Below are positions 18,230 through 27,699 of a stretch of 64,000 bases of DNA, piece after piece (the stretch's first letter is position 1; every line of letters starts with the position of its first letter). Source of the DNA: Hyphomicrobiales bacterium (lineage in GTDB: Bacteria; Pseudomonadota; Alphaproteobacteria; Rhizobiales; Rhizobiaceae). The DNA is taken from the NCBI GenBank assembly GCA_900469445.1, contig UBXM01000006.1, forward strand, positions 496,001 through 560,000, in the 5' to 3' direction. The position numbers and the translations under genes were made by a program. Below the pieces are notes generated by a model, which did no database searches, had not been told where the DNA came from, and saw only the letters and a program-made list of their open reading frames with translations.

Positions 18230-19285
18230 TCACATCAGGACTGCGGATTCAGGCGAGAAGGAGAGGTGGAGCCGGCTGCCGGTATCGGCGGTGAGGCCCT
18301 TGTCCTTCAGATGCTTGACGGTGGTAATGACGGTAAAGGCGTCTCCGGTGGGAAGAGTGGCGACCATTTCCAGATTGCCACCGAGGAAGACGCTGTGGGT
18401 TATCTCCGCCTCGAAGCAATTCGCCTCGGCGGTCTTTTCCGCCGAGAGTTCGATCATTTCCGGCCGCACGACCAGTTCGGAGGAGGGCCGCTCGGCAATG
18501 GCGGTGGCGACGGTCAGGCCGCTCTTCGCCTTGAAGGCTGTCTGGCCGGCGCCGATCTCGCCCTCAACGAAATTGGTGCGGCCGATGAAGGAGGCGACGA
18601 AACGGTTGGCGGGGTGGTTATAGAGTTCGGTTGGCGTGCCGATCTGCTGGATCTTGCCTTCCTGCATGACGACCAGCCGATCGCCGACATACATCGCCTC
18701 GTCCTGGTCGTGAGTGACCATAATCGTGGTGATGTTGAGCTTCTGCTGCAGCGAGCGCAACTCGTCGCGTACCTGCAGGCGCAGTTTCGCATCGAGGTTC
18801 GACAGCGGTTCGTCGAGCAGAAGGATGTCGGGGCGAATGGCGATGGCGCGCGCGATCGCGACACGCTGTTGCTGGCCGCCGGACATTTGTTTCGGATAAC
18901 GATCTTCCAGGTGGCCGAGGCGGACGAGTTCGAGTGCTTCGCGGACGCGCGTCGTGATCTCGCCTTCCGGCAGTTTGCGGCGACGCAGGCCGAAGGCGAC
19001 GTTTTCGAAGATCGTCAGGTGTGGAAAGAGTGCATAGTTCTGGAAGACGAGGCCGATATTGCGGCGATAGGGCGGCTCGGTGGTGATGTCGCGGTCGCCG
19101 ATCGCTAGCTTGCCAGTATTCTGCTCGACGAAACCTGCCAGCATTCGCAGAGTCGTCGTCTTGCCGCAGCCGGAAGGGCCGAGCAGGATGAGGAACTCTC
19201 CGTCCTTAACCTCAAGATTCATGTCGTCGACGGCAACGAAATCACCGTAGACCTTGCGCAGGTTTTCGATCGTGACTGTTGCCAT
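18230..19285 (-). CDS. ABC transporter ATP-binding protein (PotA-like)
   Basis: This 351-residue ATPase powers the PotBCD-like importer. It contains Walker A GPSGCGKTTT (about 36-45), the Q-loop VFQNYALFPHLT, signature MSGGQQQRVAIARA, Walker B DILLLDEPLSNLD, and the switch histidine in MVTHDQDEA. A C-terminal TOBE-type domain follows (about 240-351, LVVRPEMIEL). The start MATVTIENLRKVYGD at 19285 is the normal family start; the longer frame overlaps the permease gene. It sits two bases after the stop of the permease at 19288, indicating translational coupling. Confidence 0.94.
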   Translation of the reverse strand: MATVTIENLRKVYGDFVAVDDMNLEVKDGEFLILLGPSGCGKTTTLRMLAGFVEQNTGKLAIGDRDITTEPPYRRNIGLVFQNYALFPHLTIFENVAFGLRRRKLPEGEITTRVREALELVRLGHLEDRYPKQMSGGQQQRVAIARAIAIRPDILLLDEPLSNLDAKLRLQVRDELRSLQQKLNITTIMVTHDQDEAMYVGDRLVVMQEGKIQQIGTPTELYNHPANRFVASFIGRTNFVEGEIGAGQTAFKAKSGLTVATAIAERPSSELVVRPEMIELSAEKTAEANCFEAEITHSVFLGGNLEMVATLPTGDAFTVITTVKHLKDKGLTADTGSRLHLSFSPESAVLM

Positions 19286-19287
19286 GT

Positions 19288-20112
19288 TCAAACCATCCTG
19301 GAGAGATTGACGAAACGATTGGTGATGACCAGCGCGAGCCCGATAATCGCCACCTGCATGACGGATGCCGCTGCGATGGTGGGGTCGATCTTCCACTGTA
19401 GATACTGGAGGATGGCGACCGGCAGGGTGAGCTGGCCGGGCGTCGACAGGAACATCGACACTTCGAGATTGCCGAAGGAAACAACGAAGCTGAAGATCGC
19501 GGCCGCGACGATGCCGGGGCGGATCAGCGGCAGCGTGACCTTCCAGATGACGGTGAAAGGCGAGGCGCCGAGGCTGGCCGCCGCCTCCTCGACGACCTCA
19601 TTGAGGCCGGCGAGGTTTGCTGTAAGAAGTCTCACGCACCACGGAATGGTGAGCAGGACATGGCCGGCGATGAAGCCGATCATCGAACCCGTCGCCGGAA
19701 TCCCTGTCCTGACTTCCAGTTCGACCATAGTCATGTAGAGCGAGGCTCCGATGACGATCGCCGGTACGATCAGCGGTGACATCAGCATCTGCATGATGGC
19801 GTTGCGGCCGATGAAGCGCTTGCGCACCAGCACGATCGCCGCTGGAATTGTTACAATCATGCCGATGATGGTCGCGCCGATCGCGACCATGGCGCTCAGA
19901 TAGAAACCGTCGATGAACTGCGGCTGACGCCAGACTTCGGCGAACCAGTTCAGTGTGTAGCCTTCCGCCGGCAGCGACAGAACGCTGTTTGCGATGACCG
20001 ACAGCCAGAAGATCAGGATCAGCGGCAGAACGCAGATGCCCAATCCCACGGTGTTGATCAAGCCGACCGAGAGCCGGCCCAGGCGTTCTGCAAAAGTCTT
20101 GCCCTGTACCAT
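19288..20112 (-). CDS. ABC transporter permease (PotC-like)
   Basis: This 274-residue permease is the second membrane subunit of the PotABCD-like system. It has about six hydrophobic segments, including ICVLPLILIFWLSVIANSVL near the N-terminus, and an EAA loop at EAAASLGASPFTVIWKVTLPLIRPGI. The gene lies 17 bases after the amidohydrolase gene and two bases before the ATPase gene, so the order amidohydrolase, PotC, PotA, PotD, PotB, peptidase forms one transcription unit. Confidence 0.9.
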   Translation of the reverse strand: MVQGKTFAERLGRLSVGLINTVGLGICVLPLILIFWLSVIANSVLSLPAEGYTLNWFAEVWRQPQFIDGFYLSAMVAIGATIIGMIVTIPAAIVLVRKRFIGRNAIMQMLMSPLIVPAIVIGASLYMTMVELEVRTGIPATGSMIGFIAGHVLLTIPWCVRLLTANLAGLNEVVEEAAASLGASPFTVIWKVTLPLIRPGIVAAAIFSFVVSFGNLEVSMFLSTPGQLTLPVAILQYLQWKIDPTIAAASVMQVAIIGLALVITNRFVNLSRMV

Positions 20113-20129
20113 CTTCGCGTCTCCCGCGA

Positions 20130-21359
20130 TCAGGCCGCCAGCTCGTTCTTGTAGAACTGTCCGCCCTTCATGATCGCCTTCAGTTTGTCGTGCTGTTCGA
20201 GCACGCCGATATCTTCCAGCGGGTTTCCGTCGACCACGATGAGGTCGGCGAATGCGCCGGGCGAAAGCTCGCCGATCTTGCCTTCCATGCGGCAGAGCTT
20301 CGCCGAGATGAGCGTGGCGGATTCGATGATGTCTGCCGCCGGCAGGACCTTGTTGCGCGTTGTGAACTCGATCGACTGATATTTATGGAGCTGGCCGAGA
20401 AGGTCGGACCCATAGGCCATCGGTACGCCCGCATCGTGCAGGATCTTGAGCGAGCGCAAGCCGCCGGTGCGAACCGTCTCGATCTTGGCGACGGAATCAG
20501 GCTTGAGGCCGAAGGCTTCGCCTTCCATCGCAAGACCTTCGTAGGCGGCGAGCGTCGGGCAGGCGATGGCGCCGGATTTGGCGGCCAGTTCGGCGGTTTC
20601 TTTTTCAATCAGGTTGCAGTGTTCGAGCGAATGGACGCCGCATTCGACCGCACGACGGATCGCCGCGTCGGTATAGACATGGGCCGAGACATAGGTGCCG
20701 ACATTGTTGGCTTCCTCGACGACGGCGATGATTTCCTCGCGGGAATATTGCAGGACGTGGATCGGGTCGGTGGGCGAGGCGACGCCGCCGTTCGCCATGA
20801 TCTTGATGAAGTCGGCGCCGTTGCGGATCTCTTCGCGGGCACCGCGGCGAACTTCGTCGATGCCGTTGCAGATGCGGCCGAGCGCGCCGAGGCTCGCCTC
20901 GTGCAGCGGGCGGTTGTCGAAACGGGTGCGGTAATCGGTATGGCCGCCGGTCTGACCGAGCGCCTTGCCGCAGATGACGAGGCGTGGGCCGTCGATCAGG
21001 CCCTCCTCGACAGCGAGCTTGAGGCCGAGATCGGCACCGGCCAGGTCGCGCACGGTGGTGAAGCCGCGCATCAGCATGCCGTTCATGATCTTCGAGGTTC
21101 TGAGTGCAACGAGCGAGCTCGGCAACTCGGCATTGGCTGCAAGATCGACCAGCGTCGCAACGACATGCACATGAGCATCCACGAGGCCGGGCATAAGCGT
21201 CTTACCCCGCAGGTCGATCCTTTCGGCCGAAGATCCAGTGATCGCCTTATCAGAAACCTCGCGGATGATGTCGTCCTCGATCAAAACTTCGACTCCGCCG
21301 ACCACTTGCTTGGTTTTGACGTCGAGGACTTGGCCGCCGGTGAAAAGGTATGCTGTCAT
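20130..21359 (-). CDS. Metal-dependent amidohydrolase (imidazolonepropionase/prolidase-like)
   Basis: This 409-residue cytoplasmic hydrolase opens the operon. It has the amidohydrolase TIM-barrel motifs: LMPGLVDAHVHVVATLVD with the HxH pair, DFIKIMANGGVASPTDP with the likely carbamylated or ligand lysine, YVSAHVYTDAAIRRAV, GVHSLEHCNLI and MAYGSDLLGQLHKYQ with the catalytic aspartate. The C-terminus GAFADLIVVDGNPLEDIGVL is typical of the family. The start MTAYLFTGGQVLDV at 21359 follows AGCCTC-complement (GAGGCT) upstream; an open extension of 22 codons was not used. Together with the M24 peptidase it suggests the imported compound carries an amide or cyclic amide bond. Confidence 0.9.
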   Translation of the reverse strand: MTAYLFTGGQVLDVKTKQVVGGVEVLIEDDIIREVSDKAITGSSAERIDLRGKTLMPGLVDAHVHVVATLVDLAANAELPSSLVALRTSKIMNGMLMRGFTTVRDLAGADLGLKLAVEEGLIDGPRLVICGKALGQTGGHTDYRTRFDNRPLHEASLGALGRICNGIDEVRRGAREEIRNGADFIKIMANGGVASPTDPIHVLQYSREEIIAVVEEANNVGTYVSAHVYTDAAIRRAVECGVHSLEHCNLIEKETAELAAKSGAIACPTLAAYEGLAMEGEAFGLKPDSVAKIETVRTGGLRSLKILHDAGVPMAYGSDLLGQLHKYQSIEFTTRNKVLPAADIIESATLISAKLCRMEGKIGELSPGAFADLIVVDGNPLEDIGVLEQHDKLKAIMKGGQFYKNELAA

Positions 21360-22123
21360 AAGAGGCTCCCAGTTAAAGACGAGCACCCGCCATCGAATAG
21401 GCACGTCGAAACAGCGCGACGACAAATATTGTCAGCCACCTGAGCCGGCATTGGGCGTAATGCAGTTTGTATCGCGAGCGCTTAGTAGCTTTTGGTCTCG
21501 CGCAGTTCCCGTGTTCTTGTTAAATCGATAATACAAACTGTCGACAAGATCGCAATAGCCTTTTCGCACTTTGGTGCTTTTGTGTTTATCGCGCTTCAAG
21601 CGACGCCGAAAACATGGCGAAGAATGGCGGAATAGAGCGTAGGTAGGCAAAGTCGTCAGTCGCCAACGTAACGTAATGGGCGCATGCGGGGCGAGCACCT
21701 TTGGAAATCCTTGGTGCGCGGATTTTGGGTGAGGGGGGCAAAACGCTGAAACCGGCCATGCGGCAATCAAAGGCTTCTACGTCATGCGTGCCATAAGCAC
21801 GGGGCAGACACTTTCAATCTCACGGGCGTGGAGAAGCACGCAGCGTTGAACGCGCTTTCTGTATCCCATTTTTCGTCGCTCAGTTCGTAACGGTTACCCC
21901 TTTGGGGACACCGCCCAGTTCAACCTTTTCCTCATCCCCGAATTGCAAGCGGATACGCCTTAAGGTGAGTCAGTCTCGCCGTTTGTGTTTCTTTACTCTG
22001 ACCGCCAAAAACAATCTTCTGGAACGACAGAACGTTGGCTTGCAAGCGAAGTATCAGTGCATTTTTTTGGCAGTCGTGCCGGCAAGCAAGAGCTTTCGAA
22101 CGGCATGGCGAGGGGCAGGCGCT
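21360..22123. promoter_or_regulatory. Divergent intergenic region with operator-like palindromes
   Basis: About 760 bases separate the minus-strand amidohydrolase/ABC operon from the plus-strand amino-sugar operon. Sixty-two bases upstream of the amidohydrolase start is the palindrome GACAAATATTGTC (21421-21433). Further out CAGTTTGTAT (21463-21472) is repeated inverted as ATACAAACTG (21531-21540), and the latter runs into TGTCGACA (21539-21546). These resemble repressor sites of the GntR or LacI kind. The part from 21600 to 22100 shows no gene or clear motif to me. Confidence 0.45.
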
Positions 22124-22630
22124 ATGATTTCATCCGACGTAGTTCTCAACGACGGTGCAGTTATCCATCATCCCGATCTGGTGAACCTTTATGGTTGTAC
22201 AATCGGCGCAGGCACGGCGATCGGGACCTTTGTCGAGGTCCAGAAGAATGTCCTGATCGGCCGCAATTGCAAAATCTCCAGTCACTCTTTCCTGTGCGAA
22301 GGCGTGACTATCGAAGACGGTGTCTTTGTCGGCCACGGCGTGATGTTTACCAACGACATCTACCCACGCGCGGTCAATCCCGATGGCAGCCTTCAGACAC
22401 AGGCCGATTGGGTTGTTGTCCCTACATTGGTCAAGCGTCACGCCTCGATTGGCAGTAACGCCACCATCCTGGCCGGCATCACGATCGGTGAGGGCGCGCA
22501 AATCGGTGCCGGCGCGGTCGTGACGAAGAACGTTCCCGATCGGGCGATAACAGCTGGTGTGCCGGCCAGGATAATCGGCTGGGTCGATGACGGTCTTCCT
22601 GCAATGCAGTCAGTAGGGGAAAAAAGATGA
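22124..22630 (+). CDS. Hexapeptide-repeat N-acetyltransferase (WlbB/WbpD-like)
   Basis: This 168-residue left-handed beta-helix acyltransferase probably N-acetylates an amino group on a nucleotide sugar using acetyl-CoA. Hexapeptide turns are visible throughout (IGAGTAIG, VLIGRNCKISSHS, VTIEDGVFVGHGVMF), together with TNDIYPRAVNPDG, a segment characteristic of the UDP-3-amino-sugar acetyltransferases, and the closing VGAGAVVTKNVP-type motif (IGAGAVVTKNVPDRA). The ATG at 22124 follows AGGGGCAGGC; a longer open frame upstream is ignored. It overlaps the oxidoreductase gene by four bases, and the set acetyltransferase, oxidoreductase, aminotransferase mirrors the WbpD-WbpB-WbpE pathway. Confidence 0.88.
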   Translation: MISSDVVLNDGAVIHHPDLVNLYGCTIGAGTAIGTFVEVQKNVLIGRNCKISSHSFLCEGVTIEDGVFVGHGVMFTNDIYPRAVNPDGSLQTQADWVVVPTLVKRHASIGSNATILAGITIGEGAQIGAGAVVTKNVPDRAITAGVPARIIGWVDDGLPAMQSVGEKR

Positions 22631-23667
22631 TTGGTTTTGCTGTCGTCGGCTACGGCTATTGGGGGCCAAACCTTGTACGCAACATTTCCGAAACGACCCG
22701 TGCCGATCTCATCAGCGTGTGTGATCGCGATGCTGGTCGATTGGAGAGTGTTCGCGGTCGATATCCATCCGCCAAAACCACCACGGATTTCGAAGAGGTG
22801 CTGCGCGATCCGAAGGTGGATGCGATCGCCATCGCAACTCCGGTCTGCAGCCATTTCAGGCTGGCGATGCAGGCGTTGATGGCCGGCAAGCATGTCTTTG
22901 TCGAAAAGCCCATGGCAGCGACGGCCGAAGAAGCTTCGCGCATGGTCGAGGAAGCCCTGAGGCGGCGCCTCGTGCTGGCCGTCGATCACACGTTCGTCCA
23001 TACCGGCGCTGTCCGCAAGATGCGAGAACTCGTCGAGAGCGGTCTGGGGGACGTGTATTATTATGATTCCGTCCGGGTCAATCTCGGCCTGTTCCAGCAT
23101 GATGTCAGCGTGATTTGGGATCTCGCTGTCCATGATCTTTCCATTCTCGACTATGTCCTGCCCGAAAAGCCGGTAGCCGTCTCAGCGATCGGCATGAGCC
23201 ATCTTATGGGCGAGCCGGAGAACATCGCCTATCTGACGCTCTTCTTCGAGAGCAAGATGATCGCCCATATTCACGTCAACTGGCTGGCGCCCGTCAAAGT
23301 CCGGCGAACACTGGTTGGCGGCAGCAGCAAAATGATCGTTTACGACGATCTGGAGCCCAGCGAGAAAATAAAGATCTACGACAAGGGCATCACCACCAAC
23401 GGCAATACTGATGCCGCCTATGGCGACAACGTTCACCAGATGCTCGTCGGTTATCGCAGCGGCGACATGTACGCCCCCAGGCTCGATATGACCGAGGCGC
23501 TGAACCGCGAACTGAACGAATTCATCGATTGCATCGAGCAGAATGCACGCCCGATTGCGGACGGGTTTGCCGGATTGCGTGTGGTTCGGGTTCTCGAGGC
23601 AGCGACCCGTTCGCTGGCTCAGCGCGGCCGTGTCATCGAACTGGAAGAGATGAGGCGAATAGCATGA
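22627..23667 (+). CDS. Gfo/Idh/MocA-family oxidoreductase (WlbA/WbpB-like)
   Basis: This is a 346-residue NAD(P)-dependent oxidoreductase. The Rossmann start FAVVGYGYWGPNLVRNI is followed by VCDRDAGR, the conserved VFVEKPMAATAEEA (EKP motif), VDHTFVHTGAVRKM and WDLAVHDLSIL, which carries the catalytic histidine region. Such enzymes oxidise the 3-hydroxyl of a UDP-N-acetyl sugar to give the ketone that the adjacent aminotransferase converts to an amine. It overlaps the genes on both sides by four bases (ATGA), indicating a tightly coupled operon. The sugar nucleotide is inferred from context only. Confidence 0.9.
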   Translation: MIGFAVVGYGYWGPNLVRNISETTRADLISVCDRDAGRLESVRGRYPSAKTTTDFEEVLRDPKVDAIAIATPVCSHFRLAMQALMAGKHVFVEKPMAATAEEASRMVEEALRRRLVLAVDHTFVHTGAVRKMRELVESGLGDVYYYDSVRVNLGLFQHDVSVIWDLAVHDLSILDYVLPEKPVAVSAIGMSHLMGEPENIAYLTLFFESKMIAHIHVNWLAPVKVRRTLVGGSSKMIVYDDLEPSEKIKIYDKGITTNGNTDAAYGDNVHQMLVGYRSGDMYAPRLDMTEALNRELNEFIDCIEQNARPIADGFAGLRVVRVLEAATRSLAQRGRVIELEEMRRIA

Positions 23668-24767
23668 TCCCGCTGCTGGACCTCAAGGCGCAATATGCGT
23701 CGATCAAAAACGAAGTCGATGCCGCTGTCCTTGGTGTGCTTGCCTCCGGGCAATATACGTTGGGTGACGAGGTCGCGAGTTTCGAGAGGGAATTTGCCGA
23801 CTATTGCGGCGTCAGGCATGCAATCGCCGTCAATACCGGAACGAGTGCGCTCCATCTTTCCCTGCTTGCGGCCGGTATCGGTCCTGACGACGAGGTCATT
23901 ACCGTGCCTTTCACCTTCGTCGCGACGGCTTCAGCGATCTGCTATACCGGCGCGCGCCCGGTGTTCGTCGATGTCGAGCCCCAGACGCTCACCATCGATC
24001 CCGCGCAGATCGAAGCAAAGATCACATCCCGAACCAAGGCAATCGTTCCCGTCCATCTCTACGGCCAGATGGCGGATATGGATGCGCTGAATGCCATAGC
24101 CGACCGATATGGGGTAGCCATCATCGAAGACGCATGCCAGGCTCACGGAGCTGAATACAAAGGCCGCCGTGCCGGCAGTATCGGGCTATCGGGTTGCTTC
24201 AGCTTCTACCCCGGCAAGAACCTCGGCGCATGCGGCGAAGCGGGCATGGCCGTCACCAACAATGATGATCAGGCCAACGCGATGCGAATGCTGCGGGATT
24301 GGGGACAGTCGCAGCGTTATCATCATAAGCTGAAAGGTTTCAACTACCGCATGGACGCCATTCAAGGCGCCATATTGCGGGTCAAGCTCCGACATATCGA
24401 GGACTGGACAGAGAGCCGCCGCGCCCATGCGCGTTGCTACACGCGGCGGCTTGAGGCCATGGCGGATGTGATGACACCTGTCGAGACAATCGGACGGCGT
24501 CATGTCTATCACGTCTATGCCGTAAGATCTCGCGGTCGCGACAGGTTACGGCAGGCACTTGCCGAGCAAGGAGTGCAATCCGGCCTGCACTACCCAATCC
24601 CGATCCACCTGCAGCAAGCCCATTCTGACCTCGGTTATGGAGAAGGCGACTTTCCAATCTCGGAAGCCGCGGCACGCGAGGTTCTGTCGCTGCCGATATA
24701 CCCTGAAATGAGCGCATCACAGCTCGATGCGGTGATCGAGGCGATGGAGAATGCCTATGTCGAGTGA
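23664..24767 (+). CDS. DegT/DnrJ/EryC1-family sugar aminotransferase (WlbE/WbpE-like)
   Basis: This 367-residue PLP enzyme transfers an amino group from glutamate to a keto-sugar nucleotide. It starts [20 protein letters not shown], a typical start of 3-aminotransferases of this family, and carries [44 protein letters not shown] and the PLP lysine in [16 protein letters not shown]. The C-terminal VYHVYAVRS and [13 protein letters not shown] blocks complete the family set. The ATG at 23664 overlaps the stop of the oxidoreductase gene. It overlaps the next gene by 17 bases. Confidence 0.92.
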   Translation: MIPLLDLKAQYASIKNEVDAAVLGVLASGQYTLGDEVASFEREFADYCGVRHAIAVNTGTSALHLSLLAAGIGPDDEVITVPFTFVATASAICYTGARPVFVDVEPQTLTIDPAQIEAKITSRTKAIVPVHLYGQMADMDALNAIADRYGVAIIEDACQAHGAEYKGRRAGSIGLSGCFSFYPGKNLGACGEAGMAVTNNDDQANAMRMLRDWGQSQRYHHKLKGFNYRMDAIQGAILRVKLRHIEDWTESRRAHARCYTRRLEAMADVMTPVETIGRRHVYHVYAVRSRGRDRLRQALAEQGVQSGLHYPIPIHLQQAHSDLGYGEGDFPISEAAAREVLSLPIYPEMSASQLDAVIEAMENAYVE

Positions 24768-25482
24768 CGTCACGGGCACCGCACGACGTGTGCAGGCCGT
24801 TCACGGTCGCATCGAAACGTCTGAAGACCCGGATTACCATGCGGCATTGGCCGAACAGCTCAAGCTGACCTATGGGCACGCCGGTTTGATTGAAGTCTAT
24901 GGCCGCTTCGCGACCGGCGAGGGCTTTATCGACGCCACGATGCGCAAGGCGATCTGGCAAGGTCTTGCCCGGCGCTGTGGCTCGGCACTGCAGGTCGCAA
25001 GCGGCGCAGGTTTCAAGCACCCGGAAACGTTCGAAATCGGCAACGGGGTCTTCATCGGTTCCCAAGCCTATATTCAAGGTCGTTACGACGGCAGATGTAT
25101 CATCGGCGATCATGTCTGGATCGGCCCTATGGCTTATTTCGATGCGCGTGACTTGATTGTTGAAGAATATGTCGGTTGGGGTCCCGGCGCCAAACTGCTC
25201 GGATCCTCCCACACCGCCTTCCCTTTAAATGTGCCAATCATCCGCACCGATCTCGAAATCAAGCCGACCCGTATCGATGCCTGGGCGGATATCGGAACAA
25301 ACGCGACAATCCTTCCCGGTGTTCGCGTCGGTAAAGGCGCCATCGTTGGCGCCGGCGCGGTGGTTGTGTCTGATGTCGAGCCCTATTCAGTCGTGGCCGG
25401 CGTTCCGGCAAAATTCATTCGGTGGCGCATGGATAACGATCCCAGCGTGAAGACATTTTGCGAGGAATATCATGAGGGATAA
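24751..25482 (+). CDS. Hexapeptide-repeat acyltransferase
   Basis: This 243-residue protein has an N-terminal helical part (about 1-85) and a left-handed beta-helix domain, seen as [46 protein letters not shown] and the C-terminal [20 protein letters not shown] followed by [14 protein letters not shown] catalytic histidine is likely in SSHTAFPL. Family members acetylate or otherwise acylate sugars or sugar nucleotides. It is embedded in the amino-sugar operon, overlapping the upstream gene by 17 bases and the downstream one by 11. Two ATG codons (24751 and 24757) are equally possible starts. Confidence 0.83.
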   Translation: MPMSSDVTGTARRVQAVHGRIETSEDPDYHAALAEQLKLTYGHAGLIEVYGRFATGEGFIDATMRKAIWQGLARRCGSALQVASGAGFKHPETFEIGNGVFIGSQAYIQGRYDGRCIIGDHVWIGPMAYFDARDLIVEEYVGWGPGAKLLGSSHTAFPLNVPIIRTDLEIKPTRIDAWADIGTNATILPGVRVGKGAIVGAGAVVVSDVEPYSVVAGVPAKFIRWRMDNDPSVKTFCEEYHEG

Positions 25483-26446
25483 GCGCATACTCATCACCGG
25501 TGGAGCCGGGCTGATCGGCTCGCATATTGCCGACCTCGTCGCGCGGGAAAATCCGCGCAAGATTGTCGTCCTTGATAACTTCGTGCGCGGACGCCGTGAA
25601 AACCTGGCCACGGCGATGAACTCGTTTCCGATCGACGTGATAGAGGGAGATATCCGGGACCGGGCCTTGCTTGCCTCCGTTTGTCAGGATGTCGACATCG
25701 TATTCCACCAGGCCGCCATCCGGATAACCCAATGCGCCGAGGAGCCGAGGCTTGCCTTCGAGGTTCTCGCGGAAGGCACCTTCAATGTTCTCGAAGCCGC
25801 TGTGAATGCGGGCGTTTCGAAACTTGTTGCGGCCTCGTCGGCGTCCGTGCTCGGGCTTGCCGACAGCTTCCCGACCACCGAGGCGCATCACCCATACAAC
25901 AACCGTACGATCTATGGCGCGGCGAAAACATTCAACGAGGCTTTGCTGCGGAGCTTTAGCGAAATGTATGGGCTCCATTATGTCGCGCTTCGATATTTCA
26001 ACGTCTACGGCCCACGCATGGACGTCCATGGCGCCTATACTGAAGTGCTGATCCGCTGGATGGAGCGGTTGGCGGCCGGATTGTCGCCGATTATCTACGG
26101 AGACGGCAGTCAGACGATGGACTTTGTGCATGTTCGCGATATCGCCCGGGCGAACGTGCTGGCCGCAAAATCCGACGCCAGCGATGAGGTCTTCAATGTC
26201 GCGAGCGGCGAGGAAACCAGCCTGCTCGAACTCGCAAGGCTCCTCAGCAAAGTTATGGGGTCTTCACTCGAACCCCATCATCAGCCCGCACGGGCGGTCA
26301 ATGGTGTGACGCGCCGCCTAGCTGACACGGCCAAAGCGCAGCGGCAACTCGGTTTCAAAGCAGATATTCAGCTGGAGGACGGTCTACGTGAGCTCGTCGC
26401 CTGGTGGCGGCTCAATATGGCTCAGGCAGGAGGTCGAGCTGCATGA
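25472..26446 (+). CDS. NAD-dependent epimerase/dehydratase for a nucleotide sugar
   Basis: This 324-residue extended short-chain dehydrogenase has [14 protein letters not shown] near its start, [15 protein letters not shown], then SSASVLG, the catalytic YGAAK (YxxxK) and [12 protein letters not shown]. The usual SSxSVYG is SSASVLG here. The sequence looks like the UDP-GlcNAc/UDP-glucose 4-epimerase or 4,6-dehydratase branch, and since an aminotransferase follows, an epimerase or dehydratase feeding that enzyme is the likely role. It overlaps the genes before and after it. Confidence 0.85.
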   Translation: MRDKRILITGGAGLIGSHIADLVARENPRKIVVLDNFVRGRRENLATAMNSFPIDVIEGDIRDRALLASVCQDVDIVFHQAAIRITQCAEEPRLAFEVLAEGTFNVLEAAVNAGVSKLVAASSASVLGLADSFPTTEAHHPYNNRTIYGAAKTFNEALLRSFSEMYGLHYVALRYFNVYGPRMDVHGAYTEVLIRWMERLAAGLSPIIYGDGSQTMDFVHVRDIARANVLAAKSDASDEVFNVASGEETSLLELARLLSKVMGSSLEPHHQPARAVNGVTRRLADTAKAQRQLGFKADIQLEDGLRELVAWWRLNMAQAGGRAA

Positions 26447-27636
26447 ATGCGTCGATGCCCTCCATTCCAATTGCCAGGCCCGCTCTGGGTGATCAGGAGG
26501 CCGCGGCTCTTCGTCGAGTGATCCAGTCGGGCTGGGTGACGCAGGGGCCGGAGGTGGCGGCGTTCGAAAACGAATTCGCCAACTTTGTTGGCGCAGCCCA
26601 CGCATGCGCCGTTTCCAACTGCACAACTGCACTCCACCTTGCATTGAAAGCGGTCGGTGTTGTTGCGGGCGACGAGGTCATTACCGTCAGTCATTCCTTT
26701 ATCGCGACCGCGAACGCTATCCGTTACTGCGATGCTTTGCCGGTATTCGTCGACATCGAGGCGGACGGCTACAATATTGACCCGAACCTCATCGAAGCGG
26801 CGATCACGCCACGTACCAAGGCTATTTTGTGCGTGCATCAGCTGGGCATGCCATGTGATCTGCGCGCGATCGTCGAAATCGGCAAGCGCCACTCCATACC
26901 GGTAATCGAGGATGCCGCTTGCGCATCAGGCAGCGAGATTCTCTGGGATGGGCAATGGGAGAAGATTGGAAAACCGCATGGAGACATTGCGTGTTTTTCC
27001 TTTCATCCGCGAAAGGTGATCACCACCGGAGATGGTGGCATGCTGACCACCTCCAGTCCGGAATATGATCGCAAGTTCCGGTTATGGCGACAGCACGGCA
27101 TGAGCGTTACCGATACGACCCGCCATGGATCGAAACAGGTCATCTTCGAAGACTATGACGAATTGGGCTACAACTATCGCATGACGGATCTGCAGGCAGC
27201 CATTGGCAGGGAGCAATTACGGCGCTTGCCGGGGTTGGTCAGGGAGCGGCGGCAACTTGCCGAGGCCTATCGCGAGCACTTGTCATCGCTCGACCTGACG
27301 CTGCCAATCGAGCCGAGCTGGGCTCGAAGCAACTGGCAGAGCTTTTGCGTGGGATTACCGCTTCAAATGGATCAGCGAACTGTCATGCAGATGCTGCTTG
27401 ATCAGGGAATTTCCACCCGACGCGGCATAATGAACATACATCTGGAAAAAGCCTATTGCAGTCAGGGCAGTCATCGCGTAGCGACCCGCCTGACCCGAAG
27501 CGTCTCGGCGCAGGAGAGAACGATCATCCTGCCGCTCTTCAGTCGCATGACCGACATCGAGCTATCACGCGTTGCGGAAGCCCTGCGCCAGAATTTTGCC
27601 GCGGCGATGACCGACGCTCCGCTTTTGCTCTCTTGA
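26443..27636 (+). CDS. DegT/DnrJ/EryC1-family sugar aminotransferase (perosamine-synthase-like)
   Basis: This 397-residue PLP-dependent aminotransferase is a second, distinct member of the family in the operon. It begins IPIARPALGDQEAAALRRVI and GWVTQGPEVAAFENEFA, the pattern of 4-amino-sugar enzymes, then SNCTTALHLALKA, VSHSFIATANAIRY, IEDAACASGSEI and the PLP lysine in FSFHPRKVITTGDGGML. YNYRMTDLQAAIGREQL and the C-terminal VGLPLQM complete it. The start at 26443 overlaps the epimerase stop in an ATGA. It differs from the aminotransferase at 23664 in its active-site loop, so the operon probably makes two amino sugars, or one diamino sugar. Confidence 0.9.
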   Translation: MNASMPSIPIARPALGDQEAAALRRVIQSGWVTQGPEVAAFENEFANFVGAAHACAVSNCTTALHLALKAVGVVAGDEVITVSHSFIATANAIRYCDALPVFVDIEADGYNIDPNLIEAAITPRTKAILCVHQLGMPCDLRAIVEIGKRHSIPVIEDAACASGSEILWDGQWEKIGKPHGDIACFSFHPRKVITTGDGGMLTTSSPEYDRKFRLWRQHGMSVTDTTRHGSKQVIFEDYDELGYNYRMTDLQAAIGREQLRRLPGLVRERRQLAEAYREHLSSLDLTLPIEPSWARSNWQSFCVGLPLQMDQRTVMQMLLDQGISTRRGIMNIHLEKAYCSQGSHRVATRLTRSVSAQERTIILPLFSRMTDIELSRVAEALRQNFAAAMTDAPLLLS

Positions 27637-27699
27637 TCGAGACTTCTATTCTGCAGCATCCGGATTTGCCGCCGAGCGATGCAACGGGTGGTGCGTCCC

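Noticed and set aside
17100..18623. Open frame of 507 codons on the plus strand opposite the binding-protein and ATPase genes
   Set aside because: It is a shadow of high-GC coding sequence; the translation is rich in leucine, histidine and arginine without family motifs, whereas the minus strand encodes clear PotD and PotA homologues.
20190..21443. Plus-strand open frame of 417 codons opposite the amidohydrolase gene
   Set aside because: The amidohydrolase on the minus strand has all metal motifs; the other translation looks random.
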